From Trichuris trichiura (Eukaryota; Nematoda; Enoplea; Trichinellida; Trichuridae), in the NCBI GenBank assembly GCA_037903355.1, contig JBAJFE010000035.1:531076-595075 (forward strand): a stretch of DNA of 64,000 nucleotides, in the 5' to 3' direction. Below, piece after piece: positions 1-12,324 of the stretch. The position numbers and the translations under genes were made by a program. Every line of letters starts with the position of its first letter. The stretch's first letter is position 1. The notes under the pieces are model-generated. The model did not search any database and was not told the DNA's origin. It worked only from the letters and a program-made list of their open reading frames with translations.

Positions 1-8
1 AAGTCTCC

Positions 9-437
<429 letters not shown>

Positions 438-504
438 TCACAGCTACTGAACTTAACGACGTGAAACCGCTACACTAACGAAAGTAAGGCAAAGCAGACT
501 GCAC

Positions 505-533
505 GTTAGCTTTGCTGCGATGCTATTGGATGA
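505..533 (-). promoter_or_regulatory. H3 copy 1 CCAAT promoter module
   Basis: On the gene strand a CCAAT box (ATTGG at 525-529) is followed by GCAGCAAAGCTAACG. The same arrangement is found at the same distance upstream of the H3 genes at 18.6 kb and 33.6 kb, which suggests functional constraint. No clear TATA box is visible. Confidence 0.55.
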
Positions 534-1454
534 TAAGTGACCTAAGGCTGCAAGGAGACATTGATCAGAATGAACGCTTGCTGGGCAAATGCCTCGGCGG
601 GTTTCTTGTTTGACAAAGCAATTGTCTACGTATTCGCAATTACTGCCTTTATTCTTAAGAGAGACAGTGCACCTGGTCGATTGGAAAATCTGCAAAGGTC
701 AAACATGCTCCACTGCTCTTATGGCATTGCATGAAAGGCGTTTCTCCTATGGTCAACATTATTGCCCTAATTTCTCGCTGTTCCTTTCTGCCAGGTCTGC
801 ATGAACAGCAGCTGAGCTGCGCGCAAACAGGTTCAATGGCGTCGGTCCGTAATGAATTCTTGGCAATAGGCCGAACGTTTTTGCCGCAGCATATGTTACA
901 GTGTTTATCGATGAAGGAGGTAATGAAACGAGCAGATGCTTGGCTTGTGCCAGGTAGACATTTCCTCCTCTCGTTCTACTCTGCGGGCTACTGTAGCGAG
1001 AATTGTAAAACGAAAGGAAAGTAAAAAACCCATAGCAATCGTAACAAAGTACCAGGAAAACAGAAGAAATTACATAGGGAGACATTGTTATGAACCGATA
1101 AGATTCTCCGAAATAACTTCTTCATTGTGGAGACTTTTGTCTTGAAACCATTTCCCAACCAGTTACTGAGGTTGCTTGCCCTTTGGCGAAACTAAAATTG
1201 CACACTTTTATGCAAATGATTCGTTTGAGTAGTTGGTAAACCGCAGTATCCGTATCGCCGAAATGATCTATGCTGGAATGTTCGACTACACCAACGAAAA
1301 CTTCCATAGCGAATTTTTCCAGTAAAAGTCATCTCGTGGTATCATCTTAACAAGCTAACGTCCAGAACGTTTCGGAAGACTGGGTGTCTTGTAACAGCTT
1401 TCGGCAGTTTTACAGCTGATTTTCAGTTCATAGCTTTGCCCTCTTTGGTGTGCC

Positions 1455-1625
1455 TCTAAGTAAACTTCAAAATGTCCTACCAGCGAATGGATGAACAAAC
1501 TGTTACAAAAATAATGCATATCAGTTGGTTAGAGAATAATACAGATACAAGTATCGGTTGTTCTGCGTTATTCTCTAACAGCTTGCTCAACCATTCACAG
1601 GTAGGACATTTTGAAAACTACGTTC
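1455..1625. mobile_element. Foldback element fragment (family I, old)
   Basis: A diverged inverted pair is visible: AATGTCCTACCAGCGAATGG near 1470 and its approximate reverse complement ending near 1614. This is the CCGTTGGTAGAGCA module that recurs in family I elements at 2.5, 16.9, 23.7, 34.8, 38.3, 45.0 and 49.5 kb. No coding capacity. Confidence 0.5.
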
Positions 1626-1639
1626 AGGATGCGCGCAGA

Positions 1640-2472
1640 TTAGAAAATCCATATACAAATAGAGCTGATAATAAATAATATGCAAAAGCAGAGAAGAAAG
1701 CTGACAAACAGGCCCTGACCGTACAGCAAATATTTAGTTGCAGGCTTCAAAAACGTTCTGCCTTTCTTGACGAAAGCTGATCATGAATAAATTAGATTTT
1801 TTACTTCTGAAAACAGTACACGGAAGACCTGAAAGCTATAAAAACGGAACGTCTCATTTTATCATCAGTTGTCAACAAAGGAAGAAAACTGTGCCAGCAA
1901 TAACTCAATTGTTAGTTATCCCACTTTCGCAGCAGTATCTACCTCCCACTACATTTGCATGTAAGGAAGAATGCACGAGCAGCGAAACGTTATAACTACT
2001 TATAGCAAGGATAGAACCGGACTTGTGCATCCGTTAACCGTCGTTTCCATAACGTCTTTAATCGTTTGAACTCAAAGCCATTATTGTAATTTTTTTTATA
2101 TTATCTTAATAAAGCAACCATTACCCTGCTATCTGTTGAAATTAGTTCACAGGTTAATTTTATGATTTTGCAGTGCTCCCTATGTTCCATCAACTTCGGT
2201 TTATCCTTCCCAACAGATCACCGCGAAATCTCGTTCATCTGTACCTCACTGTTGCACCAGAGAAGTTACTGTTTGAGATAACATTTTACTGTCTGTTGCG
2301 CTCGTTATTGCCTGTTACAAACTTGAACTTCCGTAATTCCTTGTGTAGTCCCCTGCTATCGCACTGCTTCGCTGCACTATTTAAGTTTTTACTTAATGCA
2401 AGATGTATTCATTATTTAAGCCTTTATTTTCACAATGTGATGCTAAATAACTTCAAGTCGCTTTTATGTTTC
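1640..2472. other. Intergenic, no gene recognised
   Basis: Short open frames only, none with recognisable protein similarity. AT-rich filler between H3 copy 1 and a foldback element. Confidence 0.5.
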
Positions 2473-2485
2473 TTCAATTCATGTT

Positions 2486-2880
2486 TGTAAGGTCTTCTAC
2501 GGCTTTTCCCGTTTTTTCGTTGCGCTGTTATCTGTAATTAAACTAAACAACTGCTCTACCAACGGATGGATGAGCCGTTATTAAGAAAAGTACAGATATC
2601 AACGCACTCAACTTTTTTATTGTTCAAAGCTTTCGGAAGCTTTCGGAACGAACTCCAGTTCCACCACCTCACTGACGACGGAACTAGAGCGTTCCGAAAG
2701 CTTTGAACAATAAAAAAGTTGAGTGCGTTGATATCTGTACTTTTCTTAATAACGGCTCATCCATCCGTTGGTAGAGCAGTTGTTTAGTTTAATTACAGAT
2801 AACAGCACAACGAAAAAACGGGAAAAGCCGTAGAAGACCTTACAACCATGAAAATTCAACCCGTTACAAAACATCCAGTT
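2486..2880. mobile_element. Palindromic foldback element, family I
   Basis: A 395 bp element with long inverted arms (about 170 bp each) around a short centre. It is flanked by the 13 bp direct repeat TTCAATTCATGTT at 2473-2485 and 2881-2893. The left end starts TGTAAGG; the right end carries about 40 further bases. The centre holds a hammerhead-like core on the plus strand (CTGACGA at 2672-2678, stem GGAAC/GTTCC, CGAAAGC ending near 2701). Nearly the same sequence sits at 34770-35360 at a different insertion site, so the family moved recently. No ORF. Confidence 0.75.
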
Positions 2881-2899
2881 TTCAATTCATGTTGCTATT

Positions 2900-4200
2900 A
2901 ATAACCTTTACTGCGAAATAGTTACAGGCGGAAATCTGGCGACACAGATCCTGGACGCCTGTCGGACTTGTTTCGCGACTGCATTGTTTGACAGATGACC
3001 CGCACAGGGTCAGCACGAATTGAATAGTCCCCCGCAGTTCTATAATGGTATTCTATTAATAGTACACCGTGAGATCAATTTCGAGGCTTTGTTTTTCGGC
3101 CTTAGAAGGCAGAAACGAAGGTCAACTCACTAAGCAGCTTTGCTATGTCAACGAGAAGCGCATACCAATGCGTCATGTTGAGGTTCGTGTCTCAATTGCG
3201 TGGCATTTAATGATCACTTCCCGACAGCAATGGCCGCATACGTTCGCGACGGCGTCGGCAAGTCTGAATTCTTGGCAAGAAGCCAAGTGTCAATCCTTCA
3301 GTGCAGTAAATCATTAATGTTACGGGAAATTTTCGTTTTCTCACGACAAAGAAGTGATTTACTGAGGCAAAAAAACGTTATGTTCTTCGTGTGCTTTTTA
3401 GTAGTCTCTCAGTGGCGTAAAAACACCAAGTTTGTGGACTATGTGCAATTGAGTATTATCAAAATGGTCTCATTCTGAGCGAAAAACCTTTCTTAGAACA
3501 CAAGCGACTTGACATTTCCAAAAAAACGTGAGTTCAGTGAGCAGGTTTGCTATCTGCACGATCAAACTTTTACATCGTAGCTCACCTGTGGACTGTATAC
3601 TATTTTAACACCATTGAAGATGGATTTTTTTCTAACGGGTTCGGCCCCTTACAGTCCTATCTTCAAAGGAAAAGAGTAAGAACAGCCACTTTCAGGATCT
3701 GACTTGTACCGTCGTCACTTGTGAAAGTTCATTACGAAATGTTCAAACTTGTGTTCGATGCAGATGGAGTTATCGTGAAGAGAAAGAATTATTCACTCAT
3801 GGAAATGGCTTAAAGGTAGATATGACCAAGCGTGTAATTACAGGAGCCGTGAAGTGAATCTGCTCCGTAGTCCTAAGTATTCAAAATAAAGTAATACCGA
3901 ACAGCACGAACAGTAGCTTCCCCCTAAACGCATTGTCATATTAAATTAGTGTAGTCACGAAAACGGTTTGCACGATGTTATAATCGCTGATGATGGCAAC
4001 CTTAATAATTCCGTTCTTTCAAAAATCAAAACTTGCTTAGCTCTATCTATACGATAAGATTTCATTCTGCATCAAAATAACTTATGGCCGTTAGCAGACT
4101 AAAAGTTACAAGCAAAAACTTCTCGGTAGTGATTGCCATACTGCAGTTGCAAAACGGAACAGTTCGGCAGCAAACGTGTTTTTGAAGGAACAGAAACCTC
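2900..4200. other. Intergenic with a dispersed repeat module
   Basis: No gene recognised. It contains one copy of a recurring module with the perfect palindromic TTGGC-N5-GCCAA at 3272-3286 (see findings). Confidence 0.45.
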
Positions 4201-4419
4201 AGATGACAGTTAGCAACGCCAGCGTACTCAAAACTTGAACTTATATTTTAAACGTTCTAGCTATTAGCTACAAAAGTTCCCGTTTTACCGCTGCATTTGC
4301 GACCAGTTACATCGCAGATTACCTCGCTGTTTTAAGATCAAATCAATTGTTGAGATACGCATTGCAATTTTACGCGCACTAATTTAAGCAGATTGCAGTT
4401 TGCGCCAGTAAAATTTAGT

Positions 4420-4435
4420 GGCCCTAAAAAGGGCC
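4420..4435 (-). terminator. Histone mRNA 3' stem-loop (H4 copy 1)
   Basis: Six-pair stem with four-base loop, GGCCCTTTTTAGGGCC on the gene strand, 36 bp past the H4 stop, with the CAAAC 5' flank and CAC 3' flank typical of SLBP targets. It directs 3' processing without poly(A). Confidence 0.93.
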
Positions 4436-4471
4436 GTTTGGGGTCAAAAGAGCTGCACATGCAGCAACCGT

Positions 4472-4920
<449 letters not shown>

Positions 4921-5174
4921 AGAACAGTCATAACCGACATATTCGGCCAGGTGCTTCAGGGTCGCTAATCGATATATAGAATGATGACTAAGTACTGCAC
5001 TCATTGCGTAGCTGAGTATGGACCGACTGCAGTGTAAATAGTGGGGAATAAAAATAGATGAGAATCATTAAAGAGGGCAAGGAATCGTCGCAAATTTGTC
5101 AGTTTTATGAGCAATTAAAACGATAGTCAAGTTCTTGGATAACAAGATAAAGCTTTCATGCAGAATCTTGCTTT

Positions 5175-5455
5175 GAAAAATGTCTTTATTACGGATTGTC
5201 TCCCGTTGTGAAAATAACAAAGAGATCTTAACTCTTCTTCCGGAGCTTTCGGGTTCTTTCGCGACCCGTCTTCAGCGGTGAGATTATTTGATTAGACACA
5301 TAATCTCACCGCTGAAGACGGGTCGCGAAAGAACCCGAAAGCTCCGGAAGAAGAGTTAAGATCTCTTTGTTATTTTCACAACGGGACACAATCCGTAATA
5401 AAGACATTTTTCAATATGAAAACTCACATTCCCGTACAAAAACATCATGTTTTCA
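5175..5455. mobile_element. Palindromic foldback element, family II
   Basis: A 281 bp near-perfect palindrome with centre at about 5288. It is flanked by the 13 bp repeat AGAATCTTGCTTT (5162-5174 and 5456-5468). The duplicated block at 36.78 kb has the empty site with one AGAATCTTGCTTT, which proves insertion after the duplication. A hammerhead-like core occurs on both strands (plus 5312-5342; minus 5245-5275). One end is shorter by about 42 bases than the other. No ORF. Confidence 0.8.
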
Positions 5456-6894
5456 AGAATCTTGCTTTAAGTATGTTTAGCTATGTCATGTGGAATCTCA
5501 TTACTTGCAGAGTGAGTTACGTAACCTTCTGAACCAACGATGTTCTGTCATCAATATGTTGATCAATAGAGTAGTTTGCAGGGCAGGAAACGAAAAACAT
5601 CAAAATACTGTAAACGTTTTAGTTTTCTTACTTTGCTTAGTATTCTCACCTGCGACTGCTGATCGATAATCAGGTTATCAATCATCAATTCCTTCCGCTC
5701 GAAACTACTGTTTGATTTTTCCGGTCCTACTCCAAGGATTAGACAATGAAAACTCTAGGGAACAACGACTTTAAGTACGGGTATTTGAAAACTGGACTTC
5801 TGGTAACGGGCGTTTAAGCTTTTATTGGAAGGATGCGGTATGCAAGCCCGTTTGTTAGTAATCCGCTACTAAGAAAGAGGCTTACCATCTCTGCGTCCAG
5901 ATAAAGTTTGGGTATATTAGATTCGATATATCCTGTTTTATTAATGGAATGTCGCATTAGCCTATTAGCAAAACCAACATTTACAGCGACAAACGCTTGG
6001 CTTATTGCCAGGAATTCAAAACTTCCAGACGCCATGACGTGCTCGAAGGCGTCTGAACAACTGTGGGTCATTAGAAGTAACAATGAAATGCCATCGCCGA
6101 CTGAATTGCATCTGCTGATCATGCGTGCATCGGTACAAGTTTGCATTCGTTCAATTACATGTTGACCTTGGTTCTTGAAGGCGAAGGTGGACGAATTGAG
6201 CTTTGTAACTTATCTCACAAAGAGCTATTAATAGAATACCATTATAGAACTGCGGGGGACTATTCAATTAATGCTGACCTGCGCAGGTCGTTCGTCAAAC
6301 AACACGGTCGTAAAACAAATCTATACGCTTTTAGAATTGCTATCGCCCAGTTTCGTCTTCTAACAGTTTTCAATTGAAAACTAATAACGCCAATTCGAAG
6401 TGGGGACACAAAGGTGCTTCTAAAATTTCTCCGGTTTTGTACGACGTAATGATAAGATACCACAGGACGGCTCGAAAAAGTTTGGAATTTCAAATTCGTG
6501 CCAGTCACCAACCGGCACAGCAGTCAGCAAAAGCTCGTCAATAATGATAAAAGATTTCTCTTCCGATGGCTGCTTGCGCTAACGCAAGTATAAGAACTTT
6601 GCGAGCGGACTGCTCATCTGCGGAATGCAAATCAATTTAGAGGCAACGCATGTGATTGCCAATAATGCTAACAAAGTCATAACGTTCAGCTTTATTTTTC
6701 TTGCCGAAGCAATTCATCAACTGAATGTTTAATCTTGAGTACTATTGCTTTCCAGACAAACTTTATTCTCTCTTCAGAACTCATGTGAAAGCAGAGGTAA
6801 ATGCTAGACTACCACAACTGAAGGGATCGGAAGCATTGATTCATTCAACCAATATTCAACGCTTAGACGACGCTGCAAGAAAGAAAGTCTAGGT

Positions 6895-7090
6895 CAGTGT
6901 TTCTCAACGTGGGCCCTGGGGCCCCCCTGGGGGCCCTGGGAGATTTTAGGGGAGCCCTGGAAGCCAGGGGGGGGGCTGGAGGATAATGCGGCAGGATATT
7001 GTCCCAATAAACGGTGGGCCCTTACAAGGCTTAGGGGGGCCCTGACAAGGCATAGGGGAACCCTGGGGCAAAAAAGGTTGAGAAACTATG
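6895..7090 (+). mobile_element. hAT-type MITE, GGGCCC-rich
   Basis: 196 bp, ends CAGTGTTTCTCAA and TTGAGAAACTATG, flanked by the exact 8 bp repeat GTCTAGGT at 6887-6894 and 7091-7098, the hallmark of hAT insertion. The interior is a run of CCCTGG/GGGCCC units. A relative in inverted orientation is at 44461-44614. Confidence 0.85.
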
Positions 7091-7099
7091 GTCTAGGTT

Positions 7100-9250
7100 A
7101 TTACGGTCTACGAGCCGGAGATGCAAGTGAATAAGCACTCGAATACGTGTACGAATGATGGTCAGTTAGAATTCATAAATGGTAGAGAGCAGTGGAAACT
7201 CTAAAAGCACACATTAATCCTCAAGCAAAGACTCATCTAACTAGACTGCTTCCTGTAGAAGATGAATATACTCAATTGGCTGTTTTCTTACTTATTCTTA
7301 TTCAACTGTCAAAGATTAAGAAAAATGAGGTCTACAAATCAAAGCTTAAGTCACTATCGGTGCCTTAAATGAGTAGGAGTCTTTCGGTTGCGGTTTTGAA
7401 TGTATAGGAATAAAAGATCCACTTGTTCGTTGCAGTTATTTGTATATGAAGGAAAGCAGATGACAGTTTTTTTATATTTTTAAAAATCATCTGGACTAAC
7501 CGCAACTGAGGGCCATTAGAATAATCGACATTAGGAAAGTCAGATGACTTTTCGATAGTTTTTTTTTAATTTCTACTTCATTGTTTGTAAAGTTTGTTTC
7601 TCAAACATGGTTTTTAGGTTTAAAAAAATTATTACAATTTGAACACACGGAATGCTGGACTTTTTGTAACGGATTTTACATACAGTGTGAGAGATTGGTT
7701 TCGGTTTTGGATAAAGTTTAAAACTTCTTACGTGCTTTACAAATGTCCGTTTCCCTGCCGATGCTGATTCGGATAAATTTTTGAAGTGTGCTCACTTGTA
7801 TGAAAACGTCCCAGAACTGCAAAACTTTAGTGGATCAAGAGAAAAGCAACACAAGACGTTCAAGCACCAGCAGAATGGATCTACACTACGTTTTGTTGAA
7901 AAAGATCGAAACGACGTCACTTTTTACATTCAGACGATACGAGAACTTGGTTTTATAGATCATATGAATAGTTGCAACACGTTGACTTAAAGCGGGCCAC
8001 AAGAACGGCCTTTCTTATCGTACTCTCGGAAATGATCTTATTCGAAAACTCGTCCTTTCCAGTCGTAGCCTCTACTTGGGCGTTTGTTACAATTGGGTTT
8101 TGATATTCTGTTTCCTGTCTTTATCAGTCTTTCTACATTTCCGACGGCAATGAGTTGCCTTTAGTGGTAAAACAAACGAATTTCACACTCTCTGTTTTAC
8201 CGCCGAAGACAGATTAAGATTTGACCCAAAAGTTCCGGCACTACAACTGATTTTAAAAAACGAGTGACTCCGTAAACCACACTACAATGTCGCCAATGTA
8301 GAAGAATCACAAAGAGTGCCCCACGGAACAGAAACGAACCATCTGAGCGTTTGTTGTTACTTTGACCGATAAACGCAGCAGCTGCGACGAATGCTTGGCT
8401 GGTTGCCAAGAATCCATAAAAGATAGACGCCAGAGGCATGTTTGCGTTCGCTTCAGCAGATGGTCACGTCAGTCTAAGACAAAGGAACAGCCAGAAAATA
8501 GGGCACTAGCGTTAGCCGTAGGTCAAACGGACTTGCGTGGGCGCCATTGTAACAGTGGAACATATTCGACCTTTATCGAATTTCCCGACGACCAGGTGCG
8601 CAACGTTCTTGCGGACAAAGGAAATAACAGCTGTTACGGAGACAATTCTTTACTAAAACAGGAAATGCGCGTATTTGTCGTTAGTATAGTTTGCTTAGTG
8701 AGCCAATCGAATAATTTTTGCAAACTGTCCACTGCTGCAAAGGACTTTTTTTTAACGTGCACACGCTTTACTGACGGGCACAGCTTTCCGTTGAATGTGC
8801 TATTAGCATCTAGACATCGCAGATGTTTACATTAATTTCTCGAAGACCTTTTTCTTATAAAAGCAAACGGAAAACACTAGTTTTCCATAGTTCGGCGGAA
8901 ATTATTTGTTCAGTTTTTAGTTAAACAAAGAACGGCAGATCAGATGACATTCAAATTGTTCTCACTTCAACGGTACTTCTGCTGAACCAAAACGTTTCGG
9001 TTAGAACTACAAGTTACAAAGTTACACAAACCACCTTTACGCCAGTAGCAACGCCAACGGCTATTAATCGCATCAAATTCGATAGCGCATTCGCTGTACC
9101 TTACATAAAGCAAGGGCAATTTAAGAATTCTGTAACGACGCCTTATCACTCACATCGAAATTTCGCCGCGCTCTTTAACCGTGTAGATTACTTTGAGTTC
9201 AATTACTAAACAGAGTAACAATTTTTTACGCGCACTGTTGCGTACAATTT
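7100..9250. other. Intergenic between H4 side and H2A
   Basis: No convincing gene. The 157-codon open frame at 8362-8835 has no recognisable domain and overlaps a dispersed repeat (TTGGC-N5-GCCAA palindrome at 8395-8409 and an AGGGCA...TAGGTCAAAC segment also seen near 10.95 kb). Confidence 0.5.
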
Positions 9251-9253
9251 AGT

Positions 9254-9269
9254 GGCCCTGAAAAGGGCC
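9254..9269 (-). terminator. Histone mRNA 3' stem-loop (H2A)
   Basis: GGCCCTTTTCAGGGCC on the gene strand, 28 bp past the H2A stop, same flanks as the other histone stem-loops. Confidence 0.93.
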
Positions 9270-9297
9270 GTTTTGGGTCAAATGAAAGAACTGATTC

Positions 9298-9684
9298 TCA
9301 GTCCTTCTTGGAAGCCTTCAACTCAGTTTTCTTTGGGAGAAGGCTTGCTTGAATATTCGGCAACACGCCACCCTGAGCGATCGTCACTCCTTTGAGGAAC
9401 TTGCTCAGTTCTTCGTCATTTCGGATGGCCAACTGCAAATGACGTGGGATAATCCTTGTCTTCTTGTTGTCACGAGCTGCATTGCCAGCCAATTCCAAAA
9501 CTTCAGCTGTCAAGTATTCTATGACGGCGGCAAGGTATACTGGAGCGCCGGCTCCAATTCGTTCAGCATAGTTTCCTCGTCGAAGCAAACGATGAATACG
9601 CCCAACGGGAAACTGCAGTCCAGCTCTGCTGCTTCGGCTCTTCGACTTGCCTTTTACCTTTCCGCCTTTACCACGACCAGTCAT
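9298..9684 (-). CDS. H2A: Histone H2A
   Basis: Core histone H2A, 128 codons plus TGA. The ATG at 9682-9684 gives [20 protein letters not shown]. The full histone fold is present, with acidic-patch residues ([16 protein letters not shown] and RNDEEL) and docking segment [17 protein letters not shown]. The C-terminus KASKKD lacks an SQ(E/D) motif, so it is not H2A.X, and it lacks H2A.Z signatures. It is transcribed divergently from H2B with 208 bp between the two ATGs, the usual animal H2A-H2B arrangement. It has its own 3' stem-loop. It is the only intact H2A here; degraded H2A pieces lie at 28.8-29.1 kb. Confidence 0.98.
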   Translation of the reverse strand: MTGRGKGGKVKGKSKSRSSRAGLQFPVGRIHRLLRRGNYAERIGAGAPVYLAAVIEYLTAEVLELAGNAARDNKKTRIIPRHLQLAIRNDEELSKFLKGVTIAQGGVLPNIQASLLPKKTELKASKKD

Positions 9685-9892
9685 AATTTCAGAACTTCCA
9701 ACAAACTTATTAAAAGCTATGAATGACCATCGGCCAGATGTAGTCATTAAGTAACCTCGCAAATATGTCACTCGACCGCTCTTGGCTCGCAGTCGAGCCG
9801 CGATTGGTCAACGCTGAGCTGTTTACCCTGCCACTCGACTATTTAATGCCCTATCGGAGGGGTAAACGTCATTTGTGATTGCTTAGTTCGGA
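9685..9892. promoter_or_regulatory. Bidirectional H2A/H2B promoter
   Basis: The 208 bp interval contains one CCAAT box (ATTGG at 9803-9807, CCAAT toward H2A) and a TATTTAA TATA-like box at 9840-9846, 46 bp before the H2B ATG. Both genes likely share it. Confidence 0.7.
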
Positions 9893-10264
9893 ATGGCTGG
9901 TAAAGCAGTTGTGAAAGGCGTTAAGAAAGCCGGCAAAGCGCAGAAAGTTTCGAAGGGTGGTGACAAGAAGAGAAGGAAGTCAAGGAAGGAATCATTCGCG
10001 ACGTACATCTACAAGGTTCTCAAGCAAGTTCATCCCGACACAGGAATCAGTAGCAAAGCGATGTCAATAATGAATAGCTTTGTGAATGATGTGTTCGATC
10101 GAATTGGTGCCGAGGCATCTCGCCTGGCTCATTACAATAACCGACACACGATCAGTTCAAGAGAGATCCAAACCGCCGTCCGTCTTTTGCTTCCTGGAGA
10201 GCTGAGCAAGCATGCTGTCAGCGAAGGAACAAAGGCGGTGACCAAGTACACCAGCGCTAAGTAG
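9893..10264 (+). CDS. H2B: Histone H2B
   Basis: Core histone H2B, 123 codons plus TAG. A lysine-rich tail is followed by [20 protein letters not shown], the [20 protein letters not shown] helix region and the C-terminal helix AVTKYTSAK with the conserved ubiquitylation lysine context. Length is normal for the family. The start is the first ATG after the TATA-like box. It dimerises with H2A encoded divergently next door. A 3' stem-loop follows 34 bp downstream. It is the only H2B in the window; the 33-49 kb duplicate has lost this pair. Confidence 0.98.
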   Translation: MAGKAVVKGVKKAGKAQKVSKGGDKKRRKSRKESFATYIYKVLKQVHPDTGISSKAMSIMNSFVNDVFDRIGAEASRLAHYNNRHTISSREIQTAVRLLLPGELSKHAVSEGTKAVTKYTSAK

Positions 10265-10298
10265 GCGGCAACACGATTGCTGCCTTGTGACCCCAAAC

Positions 10299-10314
10299 GG
10301 CCCTTTTCAGGGCC
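10299..10314 (+). terminator. Histone mRNA 3' stem-loop (H2B)
   Basis: GGCCCTTTTCAGGGCC preceded by CCCCAAAC and followed by ACCAAA, matching the SLBP consensus. Confidence 0.94.
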
Positions 10315-11121
10315 ACCAAATTAAACGCAACAAAGTGCGCAGCTTTTGCAGTTTTTAGCTGCAGCGTAAACCTGTGATACTCCAAGCGCGAGCGATTTTC
10401 ACCTACGTAGCCCTAGCTCAGCTCGAGCGAGTGTGAGCAGTCTCAAATACTCTGTGAGGTGGTCGCGGCTTGGCTTAAAGTCAGCAGGAATCCTAGTCTG
10501 GTCTAGTTGAAAACTTTAAGGGGCGGCATTTTTTGTTTACAGCAACAGAAAGACGTTTCATAGCTGTGAAGTCCAGTGCACGTTAACATACTGTAACGGA
10601 GGTATAACGGTTTATTTGTACGAAATAAAAACTGAAAAGCTTGAACTTCAGCAAGTGAGAATGCTATTTGTCTTTATTCTCTCGTTCTTTTTGTTCCCTT
10701 ACCGTATAGCAGTTTGACTGATAGGTTGTCAAGGGTGACACATACAAAAAATATCTGAAAAGGTTTGTACTGCTGTTTGCCTCAACGCAGCGGTGTAAGC
10801 TATAGGGAATTGCCGTTTTGCAATTCAGTGTCCTAAGGGGTACCGGCGTTTCGTAAAATGGCAGTGTATAGGTTTTGTATTTCTGATCGATGTCGGAAAA
10901 ACATTTTAGAAAATCTGAGCGACTGCTGCCATTGACTTAACGCAAAGGAGCAGCAGAGAATTAGGGCACCAACACCAGAGCATAGGTCAAACGCACACAT
11001 GCAGAAATCGCATCAAAACGACTGAATATCGATTGACCTTTGCTACGTTTGCAGTCCGTCAGGAGGTAAACCGGATCATTGTCGCAAGGAACCGCTTTCA
11101 ACATCGCGGGCGGGGATAGTG

Positions 11122-11452
11122 CACTGGAACCTCCAAAGTTGACCTCTATATGTCGTCTGCTTCCCTAAGTTGACCGAATTTTGACCAGTTGGTTTGTCCG
11201 CACGTTAATAAGCGCGAGGACAACCTCTGTTAAGCGGAAAGTTGACCGCTTTAGCCGTGACGTGGTATTTGGACGCAATGCTAGTTTGCTCTCTTTAGCT
11301 CTTGTTCGCTCTGGCCGGTCTGTTGACTGGTCAACTTACGGCGGTTCAACTGCAATCTATTCAGGCGAGCCACTTATTACCCACAGCCTCCCTAGCTGAC
11401 CACTTGCCTATGTTGACCAGTCTTGCCCAGTCAATTTATGGAGGTTCAACTC
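11122..11452. mobile_element. Pogo-type MITE (degenerate)
   Basis: Starts CACTGGAACCTCCAAAGTTG and ends with the inverted match GGAGGTTCAACTC. It shares internal motifs (TTGACCAGTTGGT, GCACGTTAA) with the clear palindromic element at 42498-42760. Boundaries approximate. Confidence 0.5.
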
Positions 11453-11499
11453 TATTATATCTACTGCGATTCATGTTGAATGTCCCTTAATGGCCTGCT

Positions 11500-12320
11500 C
11501 TCTTTATAATGTGCAATTTTTATGCACTGCAGCACAAGAGCTAAAGCAAGAACAACTACGTTTTTCTTTCCCTGTTTCTACTTAGCATAAGCAAAATGCT
11601 GTACCCTGTCACAGCCCAGCAAGTTCAACTAAAGATGGCATTCACTTACCGTTATGGCCGCGTCAAAACAGCCGTAACAAAGAATAGAAAAGAACGGAAC
11701 CGGCGGCGGCTTGCTCTGACGATGAATTGTTCCGCATCGACTTGTCCCAGCGGCGAGTTGACTGCAATGAGTTGCCGTGCTTCAAGCTGTCCCCGCGGTC
11801 AGTTGTCCCAGAGACGAGTTGTTCCGGTGTTTGGCGGCGGCGAATTGTCCTGTACCCCTGTCAGCTGCTCTATTTCTTAAACAAAATGTAGTAACAGAAA
11901 TAGATGCTATTTGGATGCATTACCAGGAAATCTTTTTGTTCACCTTTTTGTAAGAGCTTTCGTTTTATCCATCTATGCCCCGCACTTCCCATCAACTAGC
12001 ATCTAATATAATTTCCATTGAAGTTGACAGCGAATCTGCTCTGATCAATTTCAGGCAGCCTAACGATGATTCCGTCAACGATGCAATAATTTCTTTTCTT
12101 TGTAATTATCGCCGTAGAACGTACTAGGCAAACTGCGCTGGTTATGATGCATCGCAGAAGTAACCTGTATAGGAGGATCACAGGTCAGCGTCTTCTGTTG
12201 GCACGATTAAGAAGCAGCATTGACACTGTTCGGCAACAGTTACCTTAACGAGACGCTTATCGTTACCAAAAAAGCATTGAGCTGTTCATACGAGGACTTC
12301 GCTTCAATCTATTTGTTCAC
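11500..12320. other. Intergenic, low-complexity GTTGTCC-like stretch
   Basis: No gene recognised. 11740-11860 has irregular repeats of (C/A)GTTGNCC. The open frame at 11596-11880 spans it and is probably fortuitous. Confidence 0.4.
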
Positions 12321-12324
12321 CTGT

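Noticed and set aside
2486..2880. Classic TIR DNA-transposon MITE
   Set aside because: Unequal ends and a 13 bp target duplication fit retroposition better than cut-and-paste families.
5175..5455. Interpretation of the palindrome as a rho-independent or histone terminator
   Set aside because: It has target duplications, an empty site in the duplicate block and relatives elsewhere, so it is a mobile element.
8362..8835. 157-codon plus-strand open frame
   Set aside because: No recognisable domain, overlaps a dispersed repeat whose other copies are not open in this frame.
9349..9726. 125-codon plus-strand frame opposite H2A
   Set aside because: Antisense shadow of the H2A gene.
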